Source of the DNA: JAIVJG01 sp964236735
Lineage (GTDB): Bacteria; Acidobacteriota; Blastocatellia; Pyrinomonadales; Pyrinomonadaceae
Reading direction: 5' to 3'
Length of the DNA stretch: 64,000 nucleotides
Assembly: GCA_964236735.1 (NCBI GenBank)
Contig: CAXSFM010000004.1
Location: 62,001-126,000 of the forward strand
The translations under genes and the position numbers were made by a program. This document shows positions 8,887 through 17,453 of this stretch, piece after piece. The stretch's first letter is position 1, and every line of letters begins with the position of its first letter. Under the pieces are notes generated by a model. The model was not told where the DNA came from and did no database searches. It saw only the letters and a program-made list of their open reading frames with translations.

Positions 8887-9711
8887 CTATCGAGGTGTTA
8901 GTTTGGTCGAGTTGATTGCAGTGCGTTGAATATCACGATTCCACTTCCAAAGTTTCTGTCTGTTAAATACTGAGATGCCCTTACTTGAAAGACCCTCACT
9001 ATTGTCCGTCACGTTTGTTCTATCACGTAGAGGAACGAAATGTAGACTTTCAGTTTCAAGGTGTAAGTAGTGGTCTGTTGGAGGCGCAGGTAACAAATAA
9101 TAGGATTGATTCATCTGATATAAATTCCTTTCTTTATCTTCATATAGAACTCTGACAGTCAAATATTTAGGATAAATATCCTCTATGTTATAGGTTTTCG
9201 TGGGGATTCTCACCGTAATATCGAACGAAGAGCTAAGTCTTAAAACAGAAGGAATGTCACCATTACCAACAGAGCTAATTGGCATTACGCATTTATACTC
9301 ATCACTCCACTGATGAGGGATTGTATTTTGCACCTGAATATTAATGGCACCCTCTTCCCCAAAATTTGATACATAAACTTTGGTACAGAAATATTTATCA
9401 TTGTCATCAGGATGCTTACTCGCTTTAAATTCAGGTTTATCAACTGACACCCATAGGACTGGTCTGACTTTGGATTGTCTCGCCACCTTCATCTCAGCAA
9501 GTGTTCTATTTGTGACCACTGCATAAAAAGCCGTGATGCCCACGAGCACAGATGTTAGTAATGCAAGAATAAGATTGCTGAAAGTATTTAAATCTGTAGC
9601 GATAACCTTAACTTTGTTCACGTCGAGCTTCAAAATACAGATTACAACGAAGATACTGAGTAACAGAATCGCTATAAAATTCAATACAGATCGTATGGTC
9701 AATAATCTCAT
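8887..9711 (-). CDS. AT-rich membrane-anchored protein of unknown function
   Basis: I do not recognise this 274-residue protein. Two hydrophobic segments lie near the N-terminus (around RSVLNFIAILLLSIFVVICI and FSNLILALLTSVLVGITAFY). A short basic turn (EMKVARQSKVRP) follows, then about 190 soluble residues with a beta-rich look. The topology resembles small two-TM membrane proteins with a cytoplasmic domain. Base use is strikingly AT-rich, with many AAA, ATA, TTA and AAT codons, unlike every neighbour, so it is probably a recent arrival. It sits alone between a terminator-like hairpin and the aldolase-like gene. Confidence 0.7.
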   Translation of the reverse strand: MRLLTIRSVLNFIAILLLSIFVVICILKLDVNKVKVIATDLNTFSNLILALLTSVLVGITAFYAVVTNRTLAEMKVARQSKVRPVLWVSVDKPEFKASKHPDDNDKYFCTKVYVSNFGEEGAINIQVQNTIPHQWSDEYKCVMPISSVGNGDIPSVLRLSSSFDITVRIPTKTYNIEDIYPKYLTVRVLYEDKERNLYQMNQSYYLLPAPPTDHYLHLETESLHFVPLRDRTNVTDNSEGLSSKGISVFNRQKLWKWNRDIQRTAINSTKLTPR

Positions 9712-9754
9712 AGGAATATTACGCTCCTTACTCTGTGTTCAACCGTAAACTCTA

Positions 9755-11197
9755 TTAAGCTTGCCTGTTGTTCAGAATCTTCACGAACGAACCAGAGCGT
9801 AATTCTTCGAGCGTGAGACTCGTCAGGCGCAACGCTTCGTCTTCGGTGACGGCTCCGCAGTTGATGGCGCGGAGGAAATAGTTGAGCAAGCCTTGCCCGG
9901 TCGCGGCGTCGTCGAAGACATCACCAACGAGCGTTGCTTTGGCGGCCTTCTCGACGAAGTTGCGGAGACGCTCGGAGGCGGCATCGAGGCTTTCGAGGAA
10001 GAAAGAATAAACGGCGGCGTAGCGCGTGGGGAGTTGCGCCGGGTGCAAGTCCCAGCCCTGATAGAAGGCGTTCGTGAGCGAGTGTCGCGTGTGCTCGAAA
10101 TGCAAAGCCCACGCGCGGTGGACCGAGCGCAAATTCTCTTCCGTCTGTTCGGCGGTCAGCGTCGCGCCTTCAGTGGCGCGGTGCGGTGCGACGGGCATGA
10201 TGTTGGTCGCGCCGTCAGAGAGCCAGACGCCCGTGCCGCCGTAGGCGACCTGCATCATGTGGCGCGCGAAGTCGCAGGCGGGGTGCAACATGTGTTGATG
10301 CGCGGCGGTGATGTTGCAACTGGCCGTGTAATCATAAGTGCCGAAATGCGCGGCGGTGCAACGCCCCCGCGCGGCGTCGAGCAGCAAGGGAAGGTTCGAG
10401 TGTCCGTGCCGGTTGATGATGGACTGCGTGGTTTCAATCATCAATTCGAGCTTGAGCGTGCCGTTGGGAAGTCCGAGCGATGATTCAAGCAGTTCAAAAA
10501 TATCCGCGAGCGCAGAAACTTGTTCGGGAATCGTGACTTTGGGAAAGGTGACGTAGAAATTTTCGGGGAGACGCCCGCCGGTTTCCGCGACGAGCGTCGA
10601 GACGAAAATGTCGAGCGTGCGCGCGCTGCGCTCTCGTAGCTCCTCGTTGAAGGGTTTGATGCGGATGCCGATGAAGGGCGGAAGCGTTCCTTCCTTCATC
10701 CCACGCGCTACTTCGCGCGCGGCGGATTCGGCATGGCCGTCTTCTTCCGCATCGGGACGATTGCCGTAGCCGTCCTCGAAATCAATGCGGAAGTCCTCGA
10801 CCGGCTCGCGCCGCAATTTCTCAAGCACGCGCTCGTAAATCGTGTAAGCCATCCACGTCGGCCTCTGCTCGCGTCGCACTGCTTCGGGGTTCGACTCCAT
10901 CAGCGCACGCATCGCAGAATCATTGCCGAGCGTTGAAGGCAATTCTTCCGCCCCCTGCAATCCGACGGCTTGCGCGAAACTGAAAGCGTCGGGCGCGAAT
11001 TGTTCGAGCGAGCGGAGCGCCAGTGCGCCGAGCCTGCGCGTCGTGTCGGACTTGAAGAGATGCGCGCCGCCATAGACAGTGTGGACGGGCTGGCGTCGCC
11101 CGTTCTCGCCGGGAAAGGCTTCACTAAAAGCTTGATTGGCTTGTTGAAGGCGCGCATTGATGTCGCGCGTGGCATCGGGTGTTAGGGAAGTTTTCAT
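9755..11197 (-). CDS. HpcH/citrate-lyase-beta-like aldolase (DUF6986-type)
   Basis: The 480-residue protein looks like a member of the phosphoenolpyruvate/aldolase superfamily. It has DFRIDFEDGYGNRPDAEEDGH (acidic metal-binding-type segment), GIRIKPFNEELRERSARTL, ELMIETTQSI (the Glu typical of the citrate-lyase beta fold), and AHFGTYDYTASCNI. From memory it fits a group annotated as DUF6986 or loosely as phosphoenolpyruvate kinase, often seen beside purine-degradation genes; I could not check this. Here it is convergent with the purine operon, separated by an AT-rich gene. A role in handling glyoxylate or another C2/C3 unit from ureide breakdown is my inference only. Confidence 0.7.
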   Translation of the reverse strand: MKTSLTPDATRDINARLQQANQAFSEAFPGENGRRQPVHTVYGGAHLFKSDTTRRLGALALRSLEQFAPDAFSFAQAVGLQGAEELPSTLGNDSAMRALMESNPEAVRREQRPTWMAYTIYERVLEKLRREPVEDFRIDFEDGYGNRPDAEEDGHAESAAREVARGMKEGTLPPFIGIRIKPFNEELRERSARTLDIFVSTLVAETGGRLPENFYVTFPKVTIPEQVSALADIFELLESSLGLPNGTLKLELMIETTQSIINRHGHSNLPLLLDAARGRCTAAHFGTYDYTASCNITAAHQHMLHPACDFARHMMQVAYGGTGVWLSDGATNIMPVAPHRATEGATLTAEQTEENLRSVHRAWALHFEHTRHSLTNAFYQGWDLHPAQLPTRYAAVYSFFLESLDAASERLRNFVEKAAKATLVGDVFDDAATGQGLLNYFLRAINCGAVTEDEALRLTSLTLEELRSGSFVKILNNRQA

Positions 11198-11292
11198 GCG
11201 TGTGTTTGTATCCGTCTTTGAGATGTTAAATATGCAGGGATTATCAACCTGAGTATTCTATAGCGGATTAGAAGTGTGTGCGAACTCTTAAT

Positions 11293-11365
11293 CAGTACCG
11301 CGAGCGGAAGCCTGGCGGGTGCGGCACACCATAGCTCGACCCGCTCGCTACCGCTCGCGGTACTG
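11293..11365. repeat. Inverted repeat with GTACC/GGTAC ends
   Basis: Fifteen-base arms (CAGTACCGCGAGCGG at 11293-11307 and its exact complement at 11351-11365) enclose 43 nt that contain a second short stem (GCGGGT/ACCCGC). The outer ends read CAGTACC and GGTACTGACAG, the same ends as the unrelated-core palindrome at 43115-43185. Confidence 0.75.
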
Positions 11366-11370
11366 ACAGA

Positions 11371-11406
11371 AAAAGCCCGCGCGATTTTTATCACACGCGG
11401 GCTTTT
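11371..11406 (-). terminator. Rho-independent terminator of the M16 peptidase pair
   Basis: An 11-bp stem (AAAAGCCCGCG with its complement at 11396-11406) lies 30 nt past the stop of the minus-strand M16 gene. Read on the minus strand, the GC stem runs into a T-rich tail (GGGCTTTTTCTG), a standard intrinsic terminator. Confidence 0.8.
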
Positions 11407-11435
11407 CACATTCATGCGAGCGGTCGGCCTGTCTG

Positions 11436-12968
11436 TTATTCAAAGACGCGCTCGACCGGCACGATCTCAACCTGCTCAGGCTTGAGGTTGATTGTGTAAG
11501 CCTCGATGAGCTTGTCTTCGTCGGTAATCTCCTTCGGTTTCGGGGAGACGTAAGTAATCGGCGTCGGCTTGCCCGCGAGGATCGTGTCGCGGAAAGCTTC
11601 GGCGTCTTTCGTGACGATGACGACGCGCAGGTCGCCCGACTTCATGTACTTCTTAATCGCGTTGTTCACGTCTGCCAGCGTGAGCTTGGCGAGTTGGTCG
11701 CGCATGGTCGAGACGTAATCGCCGGTTTTGTAGTAGCGGCTGTCGAGCGCGTAGCCGAGTTGCGCGTCCTGCGTCGCGGTGAGGATGTTGTTGTACTTCG
11801 ACAGAAATTCGCGCGTCGCCTCGAACGCTTCTTTCGAGAGTCCGTCGCGGACGAGTTTGTCGTATTCATAGAGCGCGGCGCGGAAGATGAAAGGGCCGTT
11901 CGTGGGTTCGACGGGTCGCAGCCAGATTTGGAAAATCTGCGACGAGCGCGCGAGGTTCGCGTCAGGCTGGAACTGGTACATGCCGCGCGGGAAATATTCG
12001 TTGTAAGAGTAGTCGCCGTAATTCAGGCCGCGCGATTCTCGCAGCCGTTGATAGAGATAACTGTTCGACGAGCGGTGCTGTCCGAAATAAGAAGCGACGA
12101 GCGCGAGCGCGGCGAAGTCTTTGTCGGAGCGCGTCACGGGAAGCGGAAAGCCGAGCGAGAAAGCCGTCGAGCGCGTGTCGCGTTTGATAATCTGCACGCG
12201 CATTCCCGGCGCGAAAGAGATTTTGCCCAAGTCCAACTTCGACGCTTTGCCCGCCGGGAGTTTGCTGAAATCAGCTTCGACTTTTTTGACGAAGTCCGAC
12301 GGGTAGCCGCCCGCGAGTCCGAGCACGAGATTGGCCTGCGTGTAATTCTTCGCGTAGAAATCCTTCACGTCGGCGAGCGTCAGTTTTTGCAGAGAGCTGA
12401 CCGTGCCGAGATTGTGATGACCGTAGGGCGTGCCGGCGTAGATGATGTTGTAGAGCTGCTCTTTGCCGAGTTCTTCATCGTTGCTTTGACGAAGATTGAC
12501 CTTGAAGAAGTTGAGCGCGTCTTCTTTGACGCGGTTGAAGTCGGCTTCGCGAAAGCCGGGATCGAGCAGCATCTGCCGGACGAGGCCGTAATACTTGTCG
12601 AGATTGTCAACGTGCGTCGTGCCGGAGAAGACGGTCATCTCCTTATCAACTTGCCAGTTGACAGAGGTCGCTATCGGGTACATCGCCTCGATCATTTGCT
12701 CGTGCGACATGAGCCGCGAGCCGCCCTCCGTGAGCAGCGCGGCGGTCAGCGCGGCGACGCCCTCTTTGCCCTGCGGGTCGAAGGCCGCGCCCGTGTTGAA
12801 GAGGATGCGGAAGGTGATGAGCGGCGAGCGGTTCGGAACGAGCACGCTGGCGATAGGGCTGCGAAGCATGATGGAATTTGTTTTGTTAGTTGATGATGGA
12901 GCGGCGGCGGCGAAAGTCTGCGCGGCCAGCGCGATGGTCAGTGCAAGGGCGGTTACTATACGTTTCAT
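11436..12968 (-). CDS. M16 family peptidase-like protein, inactive partner
   Basis: This 510-residue periplasmic protein has a signal peptide (cut near TFA-AAAPS) and the two-lobed M16 (insulinase/processing peptidase) architecture. Where active M16 enzymes have HxxEH, it has TAALLTEGGSRL, so the zinc site is absent. The C-terminal lobe keeps the R/Y region of the family (YLYQRLRESRGLNYGDYSY), which in other M16 pairs helps bind substrate. It is the downstream gene of a pair: its ATG overlaps the stop of the active partner by one base. I infer a heterodimer like other bacterial M16 pairs. Substrate unknown. Confidence 0.9.
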   Translation of the reverse strand: MKRIVTALALTIALAAQTFAAAAPSSTNKTNSIMLRSPIASVLVPNRSPLITFRILFNTGAAFDPQGKEGVAALTAALLTEGGSRLMSHEQMIEAMYPIATSVNWQVDKEMTVFSGTTHVDNLDKYYGLVRQMLLDPGFREADFNRVKEDALNFFKVNLRQSNDEELGKEQLYNIIYAGTPYGHHNLGTVSSLQKLTLADVKDFYAKNYTQANLVLGLAGGYPSDFVKKVEADFSKLPAGKASKLDLGKISFAPGMRVQIIKRDTRSTAFSLGFPLPVTRSDKDFAALALVASYFGQHRSSNSYLYQRLRESRGLNYGDYSYNEYFPRGMYQFQPDANLARSSQIFQIWLRPVEPTNGPFIFRAALYEYDKLVRDGLSKEAFEATREFLSKYNNILTATQDAQLGYALDSRYYKTGDYVSTMRDQLAKLTLADVNNAIKKYMKSGDLRVVIVTKDAEAFRDTILAGKPTPITYVSPKPKEITDEDKLIEAYTINLKPEQVEIVPVERVFE

Positions 12969-14332
12969 TATTGTCCCGCCTCCTTTTTGTCGCCGCCCGG
13001 CGTCGTGCTCGTGAGCGTGACGATGGTGCGGCTGTTGTCCGTGAAATATTTGGCCGCCGCCGCTTGGATGTCGGCGGGCGTAATCGAGTCGTAAAGCGAG
13101 AAGACTTTGTTGAGCGAGTCGGGCGTGCGCGTCAGTGAAATGTAGGACGCGAGCGCGGCGGCAATCGCCTCAGAGCTATCGAGGCCGACGGCGAAACCGT
13201 AACGGAGGCGCGAGCGCGTGGCGTCGAGCTTATCCTGCGGCACAGGCTCTTTGGCGTAGCGCGCGAAGGTCTTGAGAATCTCGCCCTGCACGTAGTCAAT
13301 ATCTTTCGGGTCTTTGACGCGCGCGAAGACGGAGAACAGTTCGGGGTCTTTCTGGTCGTCCGCGCCGCCGTTGAGACGATCAACCTTTTGCTCTTTCAGC
13401 ACGAGCCGTTGATAAAGTTCCGAGTTCTCGCCGAAGGCGATAGGCGTCAAAAGGTCGAGCGCGGCTTTGTCCTTAACCGTATCGGAGAAGGCGGGCGCGC
13501 GAAAGGCGATGGCGAGATAGGGGAGCGTCGGCGTCGGCCAGTCAACGTGCGCGGTGCGCGGCGCGGTCTGCGCGGGTTCGGCGGGAATGTCGGGGACGTA
13601 GTTGCCGCGCTGCCAGTTGCCGAAATTCTTCTTCACTAAATCGAGCGCGCGTTGATGCGTCACGTCGCCGACTACGACGACGGTCGCGTACTCAGGCCGG
13701 TAGTAGCGCTTGTAAAATTCGAGGCTGTACTGGTACTGATTCGGCATGTCCTCGATGTCTTTGATGAAGCCCATCGTGGTGTGCTGGTAAGTGTGATGCG
13801 TGAAAGCGGTCGCGCGCAAAGTCTCGAAAAGTTTCTGCGTCGGGGCGGCGCTGTTCTTGTTGTACTCGCCGAGCACGGCGCGCGTCTCGGTCTTGAATTT
13901 GTCTTCCGGGTAATCGAGATGCTGGAAGCGGTCGCCTTCAAGCTCCATCACTTTGTCGAGGTCGTCCTTCGAGAAGACTTCGTGATAGACCGTGCGGTCG
14001 TCAGATGTGTAAGCGTTGGAAGATGCGCCGGCGCGTTTGAGAATTTCGTCGCGCTGTTCGGGCGAGAAACCCTTGCTGCCGCGAAACATCAAGTGCTCGA
14101 AGAGGTGCGCGTAGCCGCTCTTGCCCGCTTCCGGCTCGTTGCGCGAGCCGGTCGAGACGACGATGTAGAGCGCGACGAGGTTCGGATAATCGGTCGGGAT
14201 GGTGACGAGCCGCAGACCGTTCGGCAAATCGTCAATCGTGGAATCATAAGGAACTATTTTGCGCGGCGTCTGCTGCGCCATGCCCGCGAGCGGCAGAGAC
14301 AGCAGGAGCGCAAGTGTAATCAAAGTTTTCAT
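12968..14332 (-). CDS. M16 family zinc metallopeptidase, active partner
   Basis: This 454-residue secreted peptidase has the inverted zinc motif HLFEH (His76, Glu79, His80), with the downstream acidic region expected for the third ligand. I chose the ATG at 14332 because it opens a clean signal peptide (MKTLITLALLLSLPLAGMA, then QQ). Upstream in-frame starts would add a Cys-rich stretch translated from the heptamer repeat region. It is translated first and is coupled to the inactive partner. Periplasmic peptide turnover is the likely role. It is similar in layout to PqqL/YmxG-like M16 pairs, without evidence for a specific process. Confidence 0.92.
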   Translation of the reverse strand: MKTLITLALLLSLPLAGMAQQTPRKIVPYDSTIDDLPNGLRLVTIPTDYPNLVALYIVVSTGSRNEPEAGKSGYAHLFEHLMFRGSKGFSPEQRDEILKRAGASSNAYTSDDRTVYHEVFSKDDLDKVMELEGDRFQHLDYPEDKFKTETRAVLGEYNKNSAAPTQKLFETLRATAFTHHTYQHTTMGFIKDIEDMPNQYQYSLEFYKRYYRPEYATVVVVGDVTHQRALDLVKKNFGNWQRGNYVPDIPAEPAQTAPRTAHVDWPTPTLPYLAIAFRAPAFSDTVKDKAALDLLTPIAFGENSELYQRLVLKEQKVDRLNGGADDQKDPELFSVFARVKDPKDIDYVQGEILKTFARYAKEPVPQDKLDATRSRLRYGFAVGLDSSEAIAAALASYISLTRTPDSLNKVFSLYDSITPADIQAAAAKYFTDNSRTIVTLTSTTPGGDKKEAGQ

Positions 14333-14392
14333 TTCGTGTAAGACTCCTGAAACTGATTTTGTTATGTGGCTGGGGACGAGAAGCATTGTAAG

Positions 14393-14458
14393 AAGGCAAA
14401 AGGCAAAAGGCAAAGGGCAAAAGTGAAGTAGCATGGTGTCTCTTCCTTTTGCCCTTTG
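14393..14458. repeat. Heptamer palindrome, unit AAGGCAA
   Basis: Three tandem AAGGCAA units and one AGGGCAA (14393-14420) are followed after a spacer by an inverted copy. The perfect arms are 14411-14423 and 14446-14458 (13 bp). It lies about 60 nt upstream of the M16 start. It shares the 7-bp period with the elements at 16051, 22595 and 60424 but has its own unit. Confidence 0.8.
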
Positions 14459-14574
14459 TATTTGAGCAACTTGTTTAGCGTTTCCTGCGATGTGCAGGTC
14501 GAACAGTCAGCGTCGGCTTCGGGAGCGACGAGCCGGGAGGGACAAGTCAGAGTGCAAGGTGCGTCGTGTGAAGA

Positions 14575-16044
14575 CTATTTGTGCGCGAGGGTTGAAAGTG
14601 TCTCGCCGAGTCCGTCAGCTAAATTCTCCGGCACGCGCAGGATGCTTTGCCAGTTGGAAACGTCGGCGCGCATACGGGCGGTCAGGTCGTCGCGCAAGTG
14701 TCGGAGGCGCGGGCTGAGTGTGTGCGGGTAATTTCTGATGTCCGGGAAGCGCGCGCTCTGTTGCTCGACGAAGGCTTTTTGTTTGGTGATCGAGGGAATC
14801 GCTTCGTAGTGGCCGCTTTCCCAGAAGGGAACGAGCAGGCGTTCGACACGAACCGCGCCGGGTATCTCAACGTCTTCTGCTTCGAGGCCGGTCACGTCGG
14901 CGACGTATCTTCCTTCGGCGTCCGTGCCGCGAAAAACTTGCAGGCGTCCGGGCAGCGTCGTCTTCTCAGGCGAGTTGGAGGCTTTGAGCGTGGGTCGCCC
15001 GTCAATCACGCATTCCTTGAAGATGACGCCCGCGATGCGCTCGACTTCGCCGGAGAGTTTTGTGCCGACGCCGAAGCCGGTCACTTCTGGAAACTCCAGG
15101 ACGATGCGCCGCACGGTCTCCGCGTCGAGGTCACCGGTTAAGACAGGCATCAAGCCTTTGAGATCGTTGGCCTCGAAGAAGTCGAGACACCACTTGCCGA
15201 GTTTCGCCTGATCGCCTGAGTCAACGCGGAAGCCTTTGAAAGCCTGACGCCGCGCATCGGTCGAAGTCGCGGCGAGCGCGGCGTGGACTGCGCCCATGCG
15301 AACGTCAACGGTGTCGAGAAGAAGCGTCGTCCCTTGCGGGTTGGCGTCGAGCCAACGCTCGAAGGCGACTTGCTCGAAATGTTTGGGCTGCCCCGTGCGC
15401 GCGTCCATCTCCGGCTCGTCCATGAACTCAATGTAGGACTGTTGCCAGTAGTGCGCCGAAGTGCCGACGGCGGGGATGTCGAGACGATGCGCGGCCTCCA
15501 TGTTGGAAGTGTCGTTGAAGCCGCCGATGAAAGCGTAAGTCGCGACTTCAACCGCGCGCTCCACGTCTCCGTTACGTCTGAGCGAAAAGTCTGATAGCCA
15601 ACGCTCGCCCGCTTCCATGCGTAACTGCATGGCGATGGCGGCGGTCGTCATCGGCAGATCGAAGGCGTGCTCGAACTTGATTTCCTGCGCCTGCGTCAAA
15701 CCAAAGGGGCCGTTGATGTCCGCGAACGGCTGACCCGCGAACATAATCGTGCCCGGCGCGACGGCGCGCACTGCGCCCGCGAATCTCATATCCTCAATCG
15801 CCTTCGCAAAACGCGACAATCCGCCGCGATCCTGTTCGAGAAAGCGCAGGCGCGGGCGATCCATCCGGCTATCGAGCAGCGAACTAATCAAACGCTCATG
15901 TCCGAGACACGGCGCGAACGGCAGCTTGCGCTGCGTCACGTAAAACGTCGCGTTCAAGTCGCACAGGCAACGCCCGTGCATATTCGTCGCCGCCTTGTAA
16001 GAGGCGTCGCCCATTGTCGCGTGGTAACGGTCAATGTTCAGCAT
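14575..16044 (-). CDS. pncB: Nicotinate phosphoribosyltransferase
   Basis: This enzyme makes nicotinate mononucleotide from nicotinate and PRPP, the committed salvage step to NAD. The 489-residue protein matches the longer NAPRTase type: a start at LNIDRYHATMGDASY, the active-site region around ATYAFIGGFNDTSNMEAA and GTSAHYWQQSYIEF, then FRVDSGDQAKLGK, LTGDLDAETVRRI and FGVGTKLSGE, which bind phosphoribosyl groups in this fold. I chose the ATG at 16044. The longer frame to 16104 would translate a heptamer repeat (HSSLITYHLL) and is not credible. pncA lies upstream on the same strand, separated by that repeat. Confidence 0.93.
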   Translation of the reverse strand: MLNIDRYHATMGDASYKAATNMHGRCLCDLNATFYVTQRKLPFAPCLGHERLISSLLDSRMDRPRLRFLEQDRGGLSRFAKAIEDMRFAGAVRAVAPGTIMFAGQPFADINGPFGLTQAQEIKFEHAFDLPMTTAAIAMQLRMEAGERWLSDFSLRRNGDVERAVEVATYAFIGGFNDTSNMEAAHRLDIPAVGTSAHYWQQSYIEFMDEPEMDARTGQPKHFEQVAFERWLDANPQGTTLLLDTVDVRMGAVHAALAATSTDARRQAFKGFRVDSGDQAKLGKWCLDFFEANDLKGLMPVLTGDLDAETVRRIVLEFPEVTGFGVGTKLSGEVERIAGVIFKECVIDGRPTLKASNSPEKTTLPGRLQVFRGTDAEGRYVADVTGLEAEDVEIPGAVRVERLLVPFWESGHYEAIPSITKQKAFVEQQSARFPDIRNYPHTLSPRLRHLRDDLTARMRADVSNWQSILRVPENLADGLGETLSTLAHK

Positions 16045-16050
16045 AAGAAG

Positions 16051-16126
16051 GTGATAAGTGATAAGTGATGAGTGAAGAGTGAAAGACAGTTCTTGTCTTA
16101 TCACTCATCACTCATCACTCATCACT
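16051..16126. repeat. Heptamer palindrome, unit GTGATRA / TCACTCA
   Basis: The left side reads GTGATAA twice, GTGATGA, GTGAAGA and GTGAAAG (16051-16085). The right side reads TCACTCA three times plus TCACT (16101-16126). The best perfect arms include GTGATGAGTGA at 16065-16075. The element fills nearly the whole 85-nt space between pncA and pncB, which are otherwise arranged as one transcript. Confidence 0.85.
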
Positions 16127-16129
16127 GCT

Positions 16130-16693
16130 TTAGACAATTTCCGCTCCGGCGCGGCGCATCTCGTTGATGGCGCGCGTGTCGTCGCCGGGTTGCATGTTGA
16201 CGGCGCGCATGGCGTCGGTGATGGCTGTTACTTGAAAGCCTTCTTTGATGGCGTCGAGGACGGTTTGCTTGACGCAGTAGTCTGTCGCGAGTCCGCCGAC
16301 ATAGACGTGCGTGACGCCGCGCTCGCGCAAGAGTTCAGAGAGGTCTGTGCCGTCGAAGGCGGAATAGTTGTCTTCGTCGCCCAGACCTTTGGAGACGACT
16401 TTGATGCGCGTGTCTTTGATGAGTTGCGGGTGAAACTCCGCGCCGCGCGTGCGCTGCACGCAATGAACCGGCCAAGTGCCGCCGTAAGACGTGAAGTGTT
16501 TCGTGCGCGCGGGATGCCAGTCGCGGCTCTTGACGACGAGTTCATTGCGCGCGAGAAATTCTGCGGCCAGCTTGTTGAGCGGCGCGACGACTTCATCGCC
16601 ATGCGCGACGGCGAGTTTCCCGCCCGGACAAAAATCATTCTGCACATCCACGATGATGAGCGCGCGTGTTTCTCTTTGTATCAACGGCTTCAC
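16130..16693 (-). CDS. pncA: Nicotinamidase
   Basis: Nicotinamidase hydrolyses nicotinamide to nicotinate, the substrate of the neighbouring PncB. Family features are ALIIVDVQNDFCPGG (catalytic Asp in VDVQ), VVKSRDWHPARTKHF (metal-binding Asp and His), TWPVHCVQ, and the nucleophile Cys in GGLATDYCVKQT. The start is GTG at 16693: GGAGG lies 7 nt before it, while the longer TTG start at 16726 has no such site. This gives 187 residues, close to the usual 180-215. It is a cytoplasmic isochorismatase-fold enzyme. Confidence 0.93.
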   Translation of the reverse strand: MKPLIQRETRALIIVDVQNDFCPGGKLAVAHGDEVVAPLNKLAAEFLARNELVVKSRDWHPARTKHFTSYGGTWPVHCVQRTRGAEFHPQLIKDTRIKVVSKGLGDEDNYSAFDGTDLSELLRERGVTHVYVGGLATDYCVKQTVLDAIKEGFQVTAITDAMRAVNMQPGDDTRAINEMRRAGAEIV

Positions 16694-16908
16694 GGTCAAT
16701 CCTCCACTGCGAGTCGGCTTCGTCAAAAGCCCGCGCTAGTTTACGTCAACCCTCTTCCGTCTCAAACGAGAGCGCGCGGTCTTGAGTAAATTTCATGTTC
16801 GAGCGAAGGCGAGACATGAACCCGCATGAATTTAAGTTGTTCATAAAAATGGATTGGTGATATAAAAAGTCGTAGGATTCTCACCTCGCAAGAAAGGAAA
16901 GTCTAAGC

Positions 16909-17172
16909 ATGTCCACTGACTCACTCAAGCTTGAAGCACAGCAAGTGCTTGATGAACTCATGCGGGAAAGTCTCATTCCATTCAAACTAACTGCCGGCAA
17001 GATCGTCTCCGAAGATTCTTTACACTACACCGTGCATTTCTTCGATAGCAGGCTGCGTTCGGTTAATCTGGTATGGGAGGCGGGTCAGTCGTTCAAAGAT
17101 TTGTTCCGCGCCGCCGTCCTCGATGGTGTAACCAGAGTCAGCGGCCCTTTGTACAGGAAGAAGCCGGAGTGA
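16909..17172 (+). CDS. Small conserved-looking protein of unknown function
   Basis: This 87-residue cytoplasmic protein has a good ribosome site (AAGAAAGGAAAG) before its ATG. It is acidic in the N-terminal half and ends basic (YRKKPE), with a predicted helix (KLEAQQVLDELMRES) followed by a likely beta sheet (IVSEDSLHYTVHFFD...LRSVNLVWEAG). I do not recognise it. It lies just before the restriction-modification gene and may be part of the same acquired segment. The next 281 bases hold no gene I can support. Confidence 0.55.
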   Translation: MSTDSLKLEAQQVLDELMRESLIPFKLTAGKIVSEDSLHYTVHFFDSRLRSVNLVWEAGQSFKDLFRAAVLDGVTRVSGPLYRKKPE

Positions 17173-17453
17173 CGTGTCTGCGTCCACCGCCAGATTTATT
17201 CACATAAGCAGCACACGCGCGAGAGCGAGCGCAAGCACGGCCTGACGCGCAAGCGCAAAGAAATCACGTCCGGCACGCCCGCGAAATAAGCGTTCCCACA
17301 CACAGCGCGCGTGCCCGTCGCACACAAACCTCGTCGAGCACGCGCGCTCTTTATTTCAACGCCAACAAAACCTATACGCAGACATTCGACACTTGCTATA
17401 TTTGCGCTCGATTAAGCGAACGTAAAATCTGATTCACTCACGAGACATTAAAC

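Noticed and set aside
14333..14434. Upstream extension of the active M16 peptidase
   Set aside because: The added residues come from the heptamer repeat region and would bury the signal peptide.
16045..16104. Upstream extension of pncB
   Set aside because: It is translation of the heptamer palindrome and lies outside the normal NAPRTase start.
16051..16126. CRISPR array
   Set aside because: The 7-bp units have no spacers and are arranged as inverted tandem runs. No cas genes are in the window.
17173..17453. Possible gene fragment before the type IIG gene
   Set aside because: One frame gives a short basic stretch ending in a stop near 17288, but it has no start, no ribosome site and no family I recognise.
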